A stretch of DNA of 64,000 nucleotides from Strongylocentrotus droebachiensis (Eukaryota > Echinodermata > Echinoidea > Camarodonta > Strongylocentrotidae). The position numbers and the translations under genes were made by a program. The first letter of the stretch is position 1, and every line of letters starts with the position of its first letter. This document shows positions 35,001 to 50,000 of this stretch, one piece after another. The stretch covers positions 186,001 through 250,000 of the forward strand of contig JAVYIG010002370.1 of NCBI GenBank assembly GCA_035222895.1. The letters are read 5' to 3'. Below the pieces are notes generated by a model. That model was not told the DNA's origin, did not search any database, and saw nothing but the letters and a program-made list of their open reading frames with translations.

Positions 35001-38000
35001 CAAATAGCTTCACAAAAAAGAGTGAATAAATAGTATTGAAGAAAAGCCCCTAACAAAATTTCATCTCCACGTTTGTTTTTCCACTGAATAGTTGCAAATT
35101 GTACAGGACCTAGAGGGTGTTTCAAAAAGATCATAAGTTAAACCTATCTTTAAGTTGGACTAAACAATTATGGAAAGCTGTTAGCACCTTTGAAGAAAAA
35201 AATTGTGAAAAGTTATTTTGAAAGGCATAAAGTGTTGATTCAAATCAATCGTAGTTTCTATTATCAAGGACATTTCATGTTCTTGATGGGGAATTTTTGA
35301 AAAGTCTACAATACTTAAATTTTGACTTTGAATATATTTTAAGGCTACAAATGGCTCTTCATTATGTTTAAGTCCGACTGAGGATCTTCGTGAAACACCC
35401 CCCAGGTATTCTTTTTTCAAGAAGTGCCCGATGCCAGGGAAGCTTAAACGTGCAGCGAAAAGCGACTTGTTTAACACGCCAATGCACCATGAAAGACAGG
35501 AAGGTGAAAAGGTGAATTGTCAAAACGCATCCAAGGCGCCTTTGTGTCTTCTCGGCCTTAACAAAGCGCCTTGGTAAGTTTTATCTAGTTGCCTTCTAGC
35601 GTTCTCGTCTTAGGCATAGGACCTTGGCGACTTTAACAACTTGTTTCCTCGCCTTCTAGGCCCTAACATTAACAAGGCGCCTTGGTGAGTTATACAAGTT
35701 GCCTTCTCTCTGCACGGTAAAGCTTCCGTACAATGCAGAGAATTTGGATCACTATAAACAAGAATGAAAATTAAGAAGTTCATTATTAAATGAAGGACCA
35801 AAAGGCTGCAAAAACAAACACGACCAACGCACAAAAGGACAGACACACAAACACATATACGTGTCATGGTTGAGTGGATACATCACCGTATGTGGATCAC
35901 AAGGTTCGCGGTTTGAGTCCTACTGCGGCACCTATGTCCTTTGAGAAGACATAAATCTACATTTGCCACACTCGACCCAGTTGATGGATAAAACCTAGTA
36001 CGGTACTTCATTTATTTGTTGCTATGTGAGCATGTGGATCTTTGTCTCTTTGTGTTATATCTTTTTCTCAGAAATATGCAGTTGTTTCTGTGAGATTCTG
36101 CAAACATAGTAGAAAACAAAGCTTTTTACAATACTGTAGATGGCAAATATAACAAGAAACTTATTTTTCATCTATCAGCTAAACTTCTCAAATGCTGAAT
36201 ATGATTGAAGATCAAATTTTCTGATGGGAATTCATTCTTCTGGAAATCATGTAAAACATATCTTGAATTCTTAATAAATTATCATTAAAGAAAAAGCTGG
36301 TTCCCCAAAATTGTGATTTGTTCAATAGTAGCACATGATGGTTTGCCATACCAAACCCAAGGACATTGCTTACCTTTAAAAGTGACCTCCGGCCTAGCTC
36401 TGTCCGACCCCTCGGTGCAGAGGTACCCTGCCTCGCAGTCTGCCGTTACCATTGTCGCGTTGAGCTCAGAGCAGAACTTTCCCGGTGAGCAGAGGGTGCA
36501 CTGGGACTCATTGGCCAGCCCAGCCATGTTGGAGAAGGATCCTGTTGGGCAGGGCTGCCAGTCGTAACCGGTTCCAGCCGGACAGTAGAAGCCTATGAGT
36601 CGGTTTGAGCAGGAAAACCATTTGAAATGTTGTCATGTAGTTTCTTATTTTGTGAGATGAAACCAAAAGAAGTTGGATATTTTGGGTTATTGGGCACTCT
36701 GCAGCAGATTCAACATCAATTTTAGATAGTTTAACTCTTATCCTGCCATAATGAATACAGCCTAATGCCACAGGGCTAATCCCCATTGTGCCAAGCCTCA
36801 AATCCCCCTGTGCCAAGTTAATTTTGATATAATCAGATTAACGCGATGGTACTACCAATAGCATGTGCGAAACACTAGACACAGTGCAATGGGTATGAAC
36901 AATAACTGCTTTTACGAATGCGAGAATGCATGCACAAAGCAGATAAGCGGTAGCTCATTCGCATGAATGAAGCAACCAATCGATAGTGCACTCGCGTGTA
37001 CAAAGCACTATAACGGTAGTGTACAAGCAGCCTTATGGCAGGATATGAGTTAAGCTGCCTACTGCATTGTAAGAAATAACACAAGGTAATTGGTAGAGCT
37101 ACAGTACAAATTAAATCTGAATTAAGTTGAGAAATTTTGGAGATTGGTAATTTTAATAATATTAATAATATTCCTCTTTTGCATAACGCTTAATATAATG
37201 TCTCTAAGCGCTTTACAGATATACTATTTTATATGGTTTAAGCGACCTACTGCACTGTAACAAATAATCGGTACAGTTACAGTACCTTTAAAAAAGCGAG
37301 CAGGGTTTTAGAATTTTTGTTTAAATGTAAAAAACTCACAATGTGGACACTCCTTCGGTTCGTATCCTGTTGTGCAGAAGAATCCGGCCGGACAGGTATC
37401 GCACTTGCTACGATGCGTGGTGGTCGTGTAGGTCCCTGCCTCACATGGCAACGGTGAGGTTGTTTGACCGGGGCAGTAGTGCCCGGTGGTGCAAGGGTCA
37501 CCGGTGATGCCGCCATCCTCGGGTGTGGCCATGGATGCGTTGGTGGAGCAGTAATAGCTGTATTAAAGATGATTTTGATTCCACATGATGTACATGTAAC
37601 CGGTTTCAGTTAGTAATTCAATCTAGTGAACACTAGTACTACTACTTCTAATCAGACGTTTTTGTTTAGCGCATAACACATAGGCATAATTGCATGTCTC
37701 TATATGCTTTACTGAACAGAATACAGAGGCGGAAATTGTACACTAGGTTCATAACTGTGGGATTAACAAATTGCTAAATAAGCATGTTATAAACAAATAC
37801 CGAACTTTTTTGTATGTCTATTTATTTCTAAGATATTCCAGCAATTTATTTCATTTTACAGTGGCTATATATGATAATAACCTTTCCCGTAAGATTTGTT
37901 CATAGTTTGTGGGACTTAAAATAGAAACTTTTTACTAAAAGGCACCATTCTTTTTGGTTTATACTGTATTAATAATCCAATGAGATATGATAGAGCAAAC

Positions 38001-41000
38001 TGATGAAAACATTGATAAGTTAGTAACGTACCATACTTTGAAGAAAACAAAATATATAAACTTCATACTGCCATTCAAAGGTTAAATGTCATAGGTCAAA
38101 GGTCTTACCCTGGATCACATGGTCCTGACGGAACGGTCAGTCCGGTGCCGTTGCAGTAGAAACCGCCTGAACATGGGTAGCAGTCACTAGCCTTCTCTAA
38201 GCCAACGCTATCAGACCAGGTCCCAACAGGACAGATCTCTGGGGCAGGAGTGCCTAGTGGGAAAGGGTTACATCATTATTCTTGAATTGGAGTAGACATT
38301 AATTTACATTTGCTGCTCTCCACCCATGTGTTAAATTAAGAACTGGTAAGAATGAATTCCTTGAATGCTGTGAGCACCAATATCGGTAGCCTAGCAGACC
38401 TGGGGTAATATTGGAGTGTCTTGAGCGCCTTGCCTGGTGGATATGTGCGATAAAAAGATATCAAATTTATTATCATTAATAGACTACAAATCCTGCTGTG
38501 CATATGAATTGTGCACAAGAGCGTCATTTTGGACTGAAACACTCCTGTACCTTTCTGTATACACTTGTACTTATGACAGAATACATCGAAAGCTGAATGA
38601 AAATATGTACAATATTACAAATTTGTTCAATGAAGGAGGGGCAAATGGTGGCAAAAGTGAAAGTACAACATTCAAATCAGAAAGAAGTAGAATGCTTCTT
38701 CCTGAACCACACTAGCCTCTCACTTAAAATGCCATAACACATACAGTGTTTCTGCCTGAAACATAAAATTGAGACCAAGATACTTTCCTGTTCACTTACA
38801 TGAAGAAATGAGATCTCCTGATTTTACTCTAGAAGTTTATTCATGACTGTATCTAAACTAGGAAAAGTTACACAGGCACATGCTGCAAATCTCTGTAATG
38901 AAATCACTCACCTCCTATGCAGTATTTCCCTGCAGGACACTCCACCCCAGTCACATCATTGTTGGGCGTGGCACTCGACGACGCCCCGATGCACCAGTAG
39001 CCTGCAGCACAATCACCCATCCAATTATCCTCACCCGGTGTGTCGCAGAACTTTCCAGGAGGACATTCTAAGCACTGATCCTCCCTCTCCAGTCTTTCTG
39101 AAGGGTTGTACGTTCCAGCTGGGCAGGGGTATTGGGTGTCAAACTCGGTTCGGTTTGGGCAGAAGTGCCCCACGGGACAAGGGTAGATGGTGTAGTCTGA
39201 GATGGGGGCATCGGCGACGTCACAGTAGTATCCTTTGGAAATGAAGAAAAAAAATGATGAATAATGATGAAGATAATGCGTATAAAGGTAATACTTTCGT
39301 TAAAGACACGTTTCTTGGGTACTGCATGCATGGTTCAAAACATTTTTTCAGTTGTACATTTTTCTTCCGTACAAATGAAGAAGATCCAACTTTGTCGATC
39401 TTCATTCATCATTATATGCTTCATGAGATTTTGGCATTCCCTGGTGTTCAGAAACAATCTTCATCTCAAAAACCTTTTTGATGTTCAATCACAATTGTTG
39501 TTAAAATGCAGATATTACTAAATAGCTCATAACAATTTGGTGTTGCGTTTATGTACGCTTCTCCATTTGTGTACATTTTTTATTTTCTCAACACCGCACA
39601 ACTTTATGATGTGTCTCAACAATAGTCATAACAATAACATATACCATATTTTTGTAATGCTTTAAGTACTAGTGTTTCACAAACCACGCAGATATGGCTA
39701 ATGACATTCACATGAATTAAAACTATTCCTGGATTAAAAAATACACAACATAGCGTAAGTGGTTCATTTAAAGAGATGGTTTATTGATTTCAAACTTGAC
39801 TGAATTTGGTATCATTGCAATCGAAAAACTACACTGAGTAAAATCATTACATTTGTGTAACTTATAGATTCGAGCGAAATTTATAAAAGTTGATTGAACT
39901 TGACGAAAAATCAACCCACTCAAAGCCCCGAAAACATCGCAAGTCAGCTGATTTTTGAAGTGACGTCACAATATGAACAGCAGGCTGCTCAGCTGAAATG
40001 ATTGACGACGGTGCGAGATGCAGTTTGCGTGCTATTCACATGTATTGCATCGACTCTCGAGTACCCTACCCATTTATACCTAACGCTGTTTACCTTTATC
40101 AAAATCCCCTGGAAATAATGGATATGGACGAAAACGCCTTTTGAGTATACTCCAGAAGGCTCCTCCATGGCATGGTTTTGGTTCTTAATCTGACTTTAGT
40201 CTAAATAAATGGTATATAACTTTCAAAAAGCCAGTGAATATGTCGTCGATGTAGCGTTCTAGTTTCCCGTAGTAGCTAGTGTGTGCGTAGGCTACACTAC
40301 ACACTGTGTGCAATATCGTACGTACGTACCGTACGTAGTATGCGTGCATCACATCTAGCGCAGCTTGCTAGCCAGCCTAGCCCGTAGCTAGCCCGACGCT
40401 TGAGCTAGCCGTGAATCGCGAACCGGACTGATCTGTTTCTCTCGGTTTATCAGATCCTACGACTTAATTTATCAAAAATGTAAACTAATCAGCCTAATTA
40501 CACATTTTTGTAATGAATATCTGAACAATTCTATGTAAATTTGTCACCTATTTTACTCCAAAAGAGTCGTCAGGTCAGCATGCAAAATGTCCTTTGCCTT
40601 CCCAGATCAGACACATACACGCTGAAGTGCCCTCAAAATATGTGATTAGTTTTCCGATTTTTATGCTCAAATGTGACGGAAAAAAATATAAAAATCAAAC
40701 AAACATTTGTAGAAAGTATCATTTATTCAGTGTATCTCATTCAAAATGCCAAAAATACAGGAAATATCACCACTGGCGGTAAATATACAAACAACGTTAA
40801 CCCATATCTGAAAATTGCAATGGGTATCCAACATTGTCCTGAATGTGTGATGTAGGTTGTTCATATTGTGACGTCATCGTTTCGCATGTAAAATAACGCC
40901 GTCAATTTACTTTGTGAGTGGGTTCAGGAAAGGGTAACAAAATTGCATTTAATTTATTCCTCACAACAGTGAGGGCTTCAAAAGTACTTTGCTCATTTTG

Positions 41001-44000
41001 TTAATGTTCTCAGTAATCTGTAGAGGTGTAATTTGCCTATTTTCCAGATTTCAATGAACCATCTCTTTAAATACCTCAGCCAACTTACGGTAAACCTCAG
41101 ACCCCATCCTATAAATAACCCAAGCAATAAAATCATACTTAAAACCACTCGCAATCATAACCAGATATCTCTAAAAATACAGCAAATGGAGCAAATATCA
41201 TCAGAGAAAATCTTGGACCACAAGCAGCAGTGCATAGCTGTCATAATTAGGAATAGAGTGTATTTTACACATTTTTATACAGATGCCTTCTAACAATGAG
41301 AGGAAAATATTACATAGGGCTCATAAAACTACTTTGAGGGCAAAAAATAGGAATCACTTCTCCTACGGTAATAGCATGACAGCACCATAACATCTAGACA
41401 ATGTCTTTTTCGTACCTCTGTTGCAGTGTTTGCATGAAGACTGTCCGGTATCGTCCTGGTAGGTCCCTGATACACAAGCCGTCTCCGAGGCACTGCCTTC
41501 CTCGCAGTAGTACCCTTGACCGCAGGGGAACGGATTCCTAGAGGACTGACTGGCTGGGCAGTAATAACCTGTAGAAAGAAAAGAACAATTATGAAGTCAA
41601 ACCTGTTCTTATGGTCACTTAATATCATTTGTGTTTTCTCCCACAAAGATATAGAATGTGTCATCACCACCATCACTATAAAAGCATCGTCATCATATAC
41701 CATCATGATCATCATCAATATCTTCATCATCACCATTGTCATCATCATTATCATCACTGTCATTGCTATCATCACTACCATCACTTTTACTATGTGTAAT
41801 TTTCAGTTGCTAATTTCATAACAATGTACAATCACTAGACCAAGGCCAGCCCTACCTGAATCACACAGTCCAGTTGGTTGTGTTAGTCCAGGATCTTCAC
41901 AGTAGGACCCTGCTGTACAGTATGTGCATTGGTCCTCTATCATTAGACCAGTGCTGTTCGAATAGGTCCCAGATGGGCACATGGGAGGATTGGCTCCAGT
42001 TCCATTTCCTAGAAAGATTTATGAGAGTAAACAAAATAAAGAACTATAAGTAAGAAAAAACTGTTTAAAAAACAAGCAAAGCACATTTGTATTCCCGGAG
42101 CAGAACATATATGAAAATAAACACACAGGGGACAATACAGATTCAATTGATGGTCCAAAGTTATCCTGGGCTCAGTAGTCATGGTGTTAAGCTTACCGCA
42201 GTATCTTCCTCTAGGGCATATATCACCCGTGATACCGTCCGTAGGATCAGGTCTCACGGCCGTGCTGATGCAATAGAAGCCTTCCATACACTTTCCGGCT
42301 ACATCGGCTAGACCTACATGAACAAAGACAAGAACAGAAGTATTGAGTACCTAACGGGACTAATCAGTAAAACATAGAATAAAGAACACATAGCCGGTAC
42401 AATTGTAATAAAAACCATCACAAGACATATACCTCCCCCTCTTCATAAAATGACAAAATGAAATGGTTACAAGGTTTAAAAAGCATAACAAGGAGAAATA
42501 TATGTACTGATTTTCTATGAGATCCCACACGATATCTAACTCATTATTTACCTTCAATAGTGGGAGAATGCAGAGTCTACTCTTGAGTTATTTGTTAACC
42601 TTTATTAGAGTGTGATTTCAGTTTTAAAGTTGCAATTTTTCTCCATAGAAGTTACAAGCTGACATATTTATTAAATGCAACCTCATAAAAACAAGGCTAA
42701 ATTTACAGATACACATGAACCACACAAGAACAAACAAATGGAGCATTTAGAAATAGTGTCTTTTGGCAAGATTTTAATTTAAATTTGCCACACTCCACCT
42801 AGGTGAGGTAAATGGGTATGCCATAGGAAGAAATTCCTTGAATGCTTGAGCGCCTTTTCATAGTAGCTCGGCTAAAGCTGGAGTAATAATATAATTGCAG
42901 GGCCCTCAGGGAGAACAGTATGAATACGGATGAGGCTATACCCTAGGTAAACAAGACATATTATTTGTTATTATTATTACAATATCAAAAATCTTTTCTA
43001 TGAATCTAGGTGTAATTACCTTCAACGTCGCAGTAGTTTCCTTCTGTGCATTTCTCGGGTTCAATCGATCCTCGCGGACAGTAGTAACCAGGCTGACAGC
43101 GCCCTCCAGTGCTCAAGCTAGGACAGAGGCAATCCCCATCGGTGTAGTTGTCAAAGTCCATGGGTTGGGCAGTCCAAGCACCTTGGATACAGAAGAAACC
43201 TAGAAATAGAAAAAATACAGGTTAATAGTGGAGTAATTTTCAATTTTAATGATTTTCATGTAATGAATGTGTAGTCATGGTGTCTCTTACTTTAATAGAA
43301 TACTGTAAAACAAGAAATTTTTGAGACACAAAACTTTTCTCTGTGTAGTTGTCAAAGTCTGTTGGTTGGGCAGTCCAAGCCTCTTGCCTAAAAATAGTAA
43401 TATGTAATGTAGATGCAAATGGTGAAGCCATTTTCAATAAACAAGATTTTTATGTTTTGTAGCCATCGTGCAGTCATTTTCATTTCGAACAATATTTTTA
43501 TGTATTGGTCTCCGTCACCGATATTGATCAAATAAAACCTTTTTATAACTGCTAATAGCAGCCACTTTAACAATAGCATTTTATAAATTTGCCATCACAG
43601 AATTCAATGATTTGCTGCATGAAAAATAGAAAATTAAATAGTCATTGTGTTTTTTGTTTCAAATAATGTACAATATAAAAATCAGTCCAGAGAAAGTAGT
43701 AGGAATGAAATACTTAAATAAAACATTGATGCTGTGAAGTAATTTTAAAGTAAATGTGATTTCAACTAATTATGCCTCTAATACCGATTATTTTTCGCTC
43801 CCGTTTCCTAGTTCGGCACTAAAAAAGGAGTAAAATTTAAATCTACATGAGTAGCAAATATTGCTAACATGTACACATGTTGCCATTTTACTGCTTTTTA
43901 AGGATCTCACCTTCATCGCAGTCTCCAGTGACAGTGGTGTTTCCCTCATAAGCACAGTACTTCCCTGGGTCACAAATGGTACAGTCCAAAAGGGCCTGGC

Positions 44001-47000
44001 CATTCTCGTTGGGTCGGTAGGTTCCCTTTGGACATGGGTTTTGATGAGCATGCTCGGTACCTGAGAGTATATAATGAAAGTGGATTAGACATGTCAAATT
44101 ATTATGATGTATTGAAAAGGAATAGGAAATTATTTGGCTTCACTTAATACACAAGAAAGTCAGAGGAATTGTTCCATACATCACCATTTACAACAAATGA
44201 TGAAAGTGGATTAGTAATTTCAAATTATGATGATGTGATGTACCCATCAGGTATGGAAAAAGTATTCAGCTTTATTAAAGTAATGCATGAGAAAATCAAA
44301 GAAACATACATCACCTTTTCCATAAAAGATTTAGATATACCCGGGGGATGTTTCACAAAACTTGTCATCAGTGAAGCAGCAGATTTGTCACTGACTTTTA
44401 TTATTTGTCATGGAAAAAAGGCTTCATGAAATGCCCCCCCCCCCCTCCCTGATGGTAGTACTAAGTTGTCACCCCTATCAGACCCGGCTTGCCATTTGGA
44501 AAGTAGTAACCAGCTGGGTAGTCAAACAGCCTATAGTTCAATTGCCAAGTTATCAGGGCAGTACTCATAATCCATCAATACTTTACTCAATATATTACAC
44601 CGACCAAGTTCTCTAAAAGCAAAGGATCCATATCACAGAGAGACTGGCTTACCGTCAGGGCAGTAGTAACCGGCTGGGCAGTCAAATGGCCTGAAGTTGG
44701 ACACATTTCCAGGACAATACCACCCACGGGGGCAGGAATGGCATTCCGACTGTTGGGTGTTCTCATTGTATGTCCCCGGCGGGCAGCCAATGGGCTCGCT
44801 GGACCCTGCCTCGCAGTAGGTTCCCACGGGACAAGGAGCACCAGTGATGTCGTCTCCTGGGGTGGCGGAAGGTACAGCGGTTAAAGTTCAAAGAATTTAA
44901 CACTTAATTCTTACTACAAGAAACCGGTATATGAAGATCGACCGCTCAAGGGAAACATGAGTAGTCTTTATGTACAGGTTCCTTTAGTACAGTTTTCTAT
45001 GAGGAACAATATTCATGAGACACAAAAATGTTGGTCTTTATAGATATATAGGTGTTCTTTCTGTACAGATGATCTCTAAAGCACATTTGACTGTCCATTT
45101 CTATGTGGAAATAGCCATACAGGTCCAAAAATGATTATAGTTTGAATAACACAGTACCAAACTTACAAGATCATTTTAGATCGCAAATAAAAAATATATT
45201 AATGTATGAGTAAATTTGAAAGTTTACAAAGAGATTTTCATTTCTAAAACAGAATCTTAACTCTTTATCGGCTATGAAATGATATCCTTCACTACCAACT
45301 GCCAGGATATCTGTATGTATCTTGTACAAACACAGTGTATAACAAGACACTGTGTTTCTAGACAGGCTGCGTATCTGGACGGATGATTTAAAATAGCAAT
45401 TTGAAGAAGTTTACAAGCGATATATTTCATAATTCTTCTTATATGTTTAGCAATATCATAAATGACTAATATTCATGATGGTTATAGTGCGTTTTGATTA
45501 ATATTCTTTGTTCAATCTTAAGGCAAAAGAGAAAGCTTTATATTTGTTAAGTGTCCGGACACCCAAACCATCATCAAACATGGACTGTGGCAGTCAATTG
45601 CATGTTTCATCAGTTGACCAAAGTAGATTATGTAGTCCCATCCCCTGCTTTCTGCGTCTTTAAAACTGAGTGGACAGTTGTCACTTACCGATGGGGTTTG
45701 GATAGGAGGAGCCGTAGTGGCAGTAGAACCCAGGGTTGCAGGGAGCCTGTGGTCCAGTCAGGTTATAACTACCGCAGTAGAACCCTGGATCACACGCCTC
45801 GCACTGTGACTCCTCGGACAGATAGAGGGCGTCTGAGTAGGTCCCGTTGGGGCACGGCTGGGGAACGGAGGTCTGCTGCGGACAGAAGAAACCTTGAGGG
45901 CACGGTCCACCGATCCCGCTGTTGGTCTCGCCGTCTGGGTTGATGATGTTCACACCTTTGAAGGAAAAAAAAGTGTTGCCAATTTGTTTATGATATCCAC
46001 ACTTGAATAGAGAGAAAAGCTCTAGCTGTACGTATTTTTAATACAAAGATAAATGTTAGTTATTCAGGATTAGAATATCAATTCCCACCCTAGACACATC
46101 CTATACCCACATAAATCATGCAGTCCCATAAACTCTGAATCATGTCGGGTGTACTACGATCTCTCTCTTTCTAAGGTAGAACATACCTGATTGGCAATAG
46201 TAGCCAGGATCACAGGGCCCTGCCGACGTGTTCGCTATTCCAAATGAGTAGGCCCCAAGCTGGGTGCAGTAGTACCCTGGAGCACAGGGCTGGCACTGGT
46301 CCTCTGAGGCCAGGCCCAGGTCCGGATTGTAGGTCCCACGGGGGCAGGGGATGGACCCGTTGCTACCGGTACCCTCGGGACAGTAATGACCTCGTGGGCA
46401 TTCCAGAAGGCGCTCTTCGTCTGCCCAGTAGAATCCTATAGACAAATTTAAAATGTTTCATTAATACAAGTACTAAAACATATTGGGGGGGGGGGGAATC
46501 TCAATATCTTTTTTATCTTAATGTAAACATGTACAATTAACAAATAAATTATTCACACTATTATTAGCCCAGTCATTGGTTTCAGTTGCTATTACACACA
46601 TGATCGGGCACAAATCTCTGAGAAGTATTTCAGTCAGCCGACATTTCACAAGACAAAGTGCTAATTAAAAAAGCGTTCAGTGCCCCCCCCCCCCCCACCC
46701 CAATCCTTAGCCAAGCTGACCTACCCTGTGGACGAGTGAAGCATTCCGCTTTTCCAGTTATATTGTTATACTCCCCGTCCGGACATCTTATGGCCGCAGG
46801 TGAACCCTCGGGACAGTAGTGACCAACGGGGCAGATGTTCCCAGTATCTCCGTCCGTTGGGTACTTGGTCTTGGCCTTCCCAATACAGTAGTACCCTGAA
46901 AACATAAAATGAGAGACGTGTAATGCAATTTACATTTTGTAAACAATTTCAGGGCTATAGATAATATCAGAGGGAAAGATATTTATCTGTTATATTGTAC

Positions 47001-50000
47001 AAAGGAAAGCTATTCTTGCCGATACAGAAGTACCCTAACAAAAATGAGTGATCTTTGACTGCACGAAAAATGATGCCTTTGCCATAGAGCGAATTTCCAA
47101 ACCAAAACAGAAGCAATTTTTCAAATTCAAGTTTGATTATAATCCATCAACAGATTCTCAGAATATTGTGATTACAAGCTATTTTTCATGTACATGTGTG
47201 ACCCTTTGATCTTTGACCTCATGACCCTAAAATCTAATCAATTCATTGGCTCTGCAAGATACATACATGACTCAAGTTTGGAGGGAATCATCAATCGGTT
47301 CTTGAGAAAACGTGATTACAAGCTAAATTTGCATACATAATGAGCCATGTGACCTTTGACCTTTTGACCCCAAAATCTAACCAGTTTATTGGTTTGCAAG
47401 ATACATATGTAACCTAAGTTTGGCGGGAATCCATCAATCGGTTCTTGAGATAACGCGATCACAAGCTATTTTGCATACATAATGAGCCTTGTGTCCTTTG
47501 ATCAAGGGAGCCCAAGATCGAATCAGTTCATCGGCTCTGCAAGCTATGACTCGAGTGTTGCGGGAGCCCATTGTTCTTAACAAAATGCGATCACGAGAAC
47601 GGGACGTACAAACGTACGTACGAACAGAGGGACAGCCTGGAAACATAATGCCTCCAGATACTTCAAAGCGGAGGCATAAACATTTAAAACGAGACATTAA
47701 CTTGCACATCCATAAGTGTCTACAGATCGAGGTCAATTGTTCTGTTTCCGTTGGATGACCTTCATAGACAGGTTTTGCCTGCATTGGCATCATTGACCTT
47801 TAACCTTACCTGGTGCACAGAGGTCGTTGGGTTCGGTCAGAGCGTATCCTCCGCAGACCTCGCCTCCTGGGCAGTCCAAGCAGTCAGCCATCTCCTGACC
47901 TCCGGTCACGTTCAGGAAGGTTCCATTCTCGCACGGGTAGGAGATGGGCGTCTCGGTCCCCTCAGGGCAGTAGTATCCGGCCGGGCATTCCCCACCACCG
48001 AGGATAGTGGAATTGGCCTGGGTGTTCAAAGAGAATTCAGAAATCAGATTCAGAATTAATTAATAGAAGTAGGGGGGGGGGAGAAAAGAGAGGTAACAAC
48101 AAATTTGTTAACCATGAAAAATGATTAAAGTGAATTACTGGGATATGAGATAAGTAGTTTATATCCTGGTTGTCTTGTATTAACATGTCCTGTAATAAAG
48201 GGTGTAAAACACTACCGGTACTTAAGATTTGGGTATGTCCTGCTTTTATCATCATCATTTCTTACGTCAGCATTTTCCTTCCTACAAGGGGTTACTGACT
48301 TTTCCCGCCATAACGGCACTTCCTCCCTCCCTCCCCCCCCCCCCCCTCCCTCCCTCCCTCCTTCTGCTTGTCTGGAGAATCCTCTTCATCGAGACCAACC
48401 TTACTACTTTCACTCTTCATCATATTTTTCCATAAAATTGGGTTTTCCTTTCCCTCTTATGCCATCCCCCTTCAGATCCCATGCTCTTTTCAAAGGTTAC
48501 CGGTAATCGTCTTCCCTTCTCAACACATGACCCACCAATTCATTCCACTTATCTTTACCACTTCCGGCACAGTTTCTTGTAGACCCAATCTTTCCCTGAG
48601 CTCCCTTGTGTTCTTTCTATCAGACAGTTTCACACCACACATCTTCTGTATCACAGCTTTTTCTGTTCCAACACAAGCCTTACAGAATCATTTATCATTT
48701 TACACTTAAACGAAAATCCAACCCAAACAGACAACTATTCAGAAAAATCAGAGAAGCAAACAAAAAAAAGTTTCAATTAAATCTGACTAAATATAGGTCA
48801 TGAATTTTTCAAAGTTGTAATCACTATATGTATGGGCACTTCAATTTGGCTGAAATCATCTTAACCATTAGTTCTGGATACGAGACCAAGCTCAACTTAC
48901 ACATTCTGTTATATATGGATGCGAGGTGTCGGCTCCTCCTATGCAGTAGTGTCCAGCAGCACAGTCCCCACTCCAGGTGGACAGGCCAGTCTCACCACAA
49001 TACTTCCCTGGTGGACATGAAGGGCAGTCTCCCACATCTTGAGCACTGGCCTCTACACGATATGTACCCTGGTAATGGAAATGACCAATGAAATAAACAA
49101 ATTTTTCTTAGTACATCAGGGCTTCTCCACCAATACCATACATTAAAATAATAGCTTCATTATTTAACTGTAAGTCCAGTCTAACCATATTTTGTTAGTG
49201 TTCTTTTTCCTCTTATTTTATCTTGACTCTAATACTAATTGGTTGTCCTGAGTTTGATTGTAATCTGCCCATCAGTTCTAATGATAATGTGATCACGAGC
49301 CATTTTTGCGACATTATGAGTGCTGCGACCTTTGACCTTGTGACCCCAAAATCTGATCAGTTAATTAGCTCTGCAAAATACATACATGACCTAAGTTTGG
49401 CAGGAATCCATCAATCAGTTCTTGAGATAACGCAATCACAAGCTATTTTTGCATACATAATGAGCGCTGTACGTGACCTTTGACATTGTGACCACAAAAT
49501 CTGATCAGTTTATTGGCTCTGCAAGATACATACATGACCCAAGTTTGGCGGGAATCCATCAACGGACGTACAAATAAAAATCATACTCTACTTAAGTTTC
49601 ACACTCACCTCTGGACATGGAATGGGTACAATAGTCCGTGGAGGACAGTAATGACCACTAAGACACGGCTGCGGCGTTGCAGTCCCAGACTCGTTACAAT
49701 ACGCCCCCTGAGGGCAGTCCAAACAGGACGAAGACGCTGTGGCAGTCGTGTAGGTGCCGCGTTCGCACGGTTCGGCCTTGTACGCAGCACTGCCGCTGTA
49801 GTGGCCCTCTGGGACCTCGTGTTGAATGCTGGTACCGGAGCCACCGGTGCAGTAGTACCCGGGGTTGCAGGGGCCTGTGGGCTCAGGGTTGTTGTCACCA
49901 GCACAGTAGTATCTGGAAATATAGGCAAGTTTGATGGCATCATAAACATGGCTGCGAGTTGGTGCACTGCAGGCTTCACAGACATATTTAAACGTTAGAG

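Noticed and set aside
35861..35935. Possible tRNA gene
   Set aside because: A- and B-box-like blocks are present, but no acceptor stem closes and the sequence runs into a SINE body; the same holds for 10157, 29608 and 56932.
41329..41821. Open frames of 151 and 101 residues over exon 22
   Set aside because: Mostly an ATC microsatellite plus exon 22 read in the wrong frame; the correct frame has the CPxG cysteine pattern.
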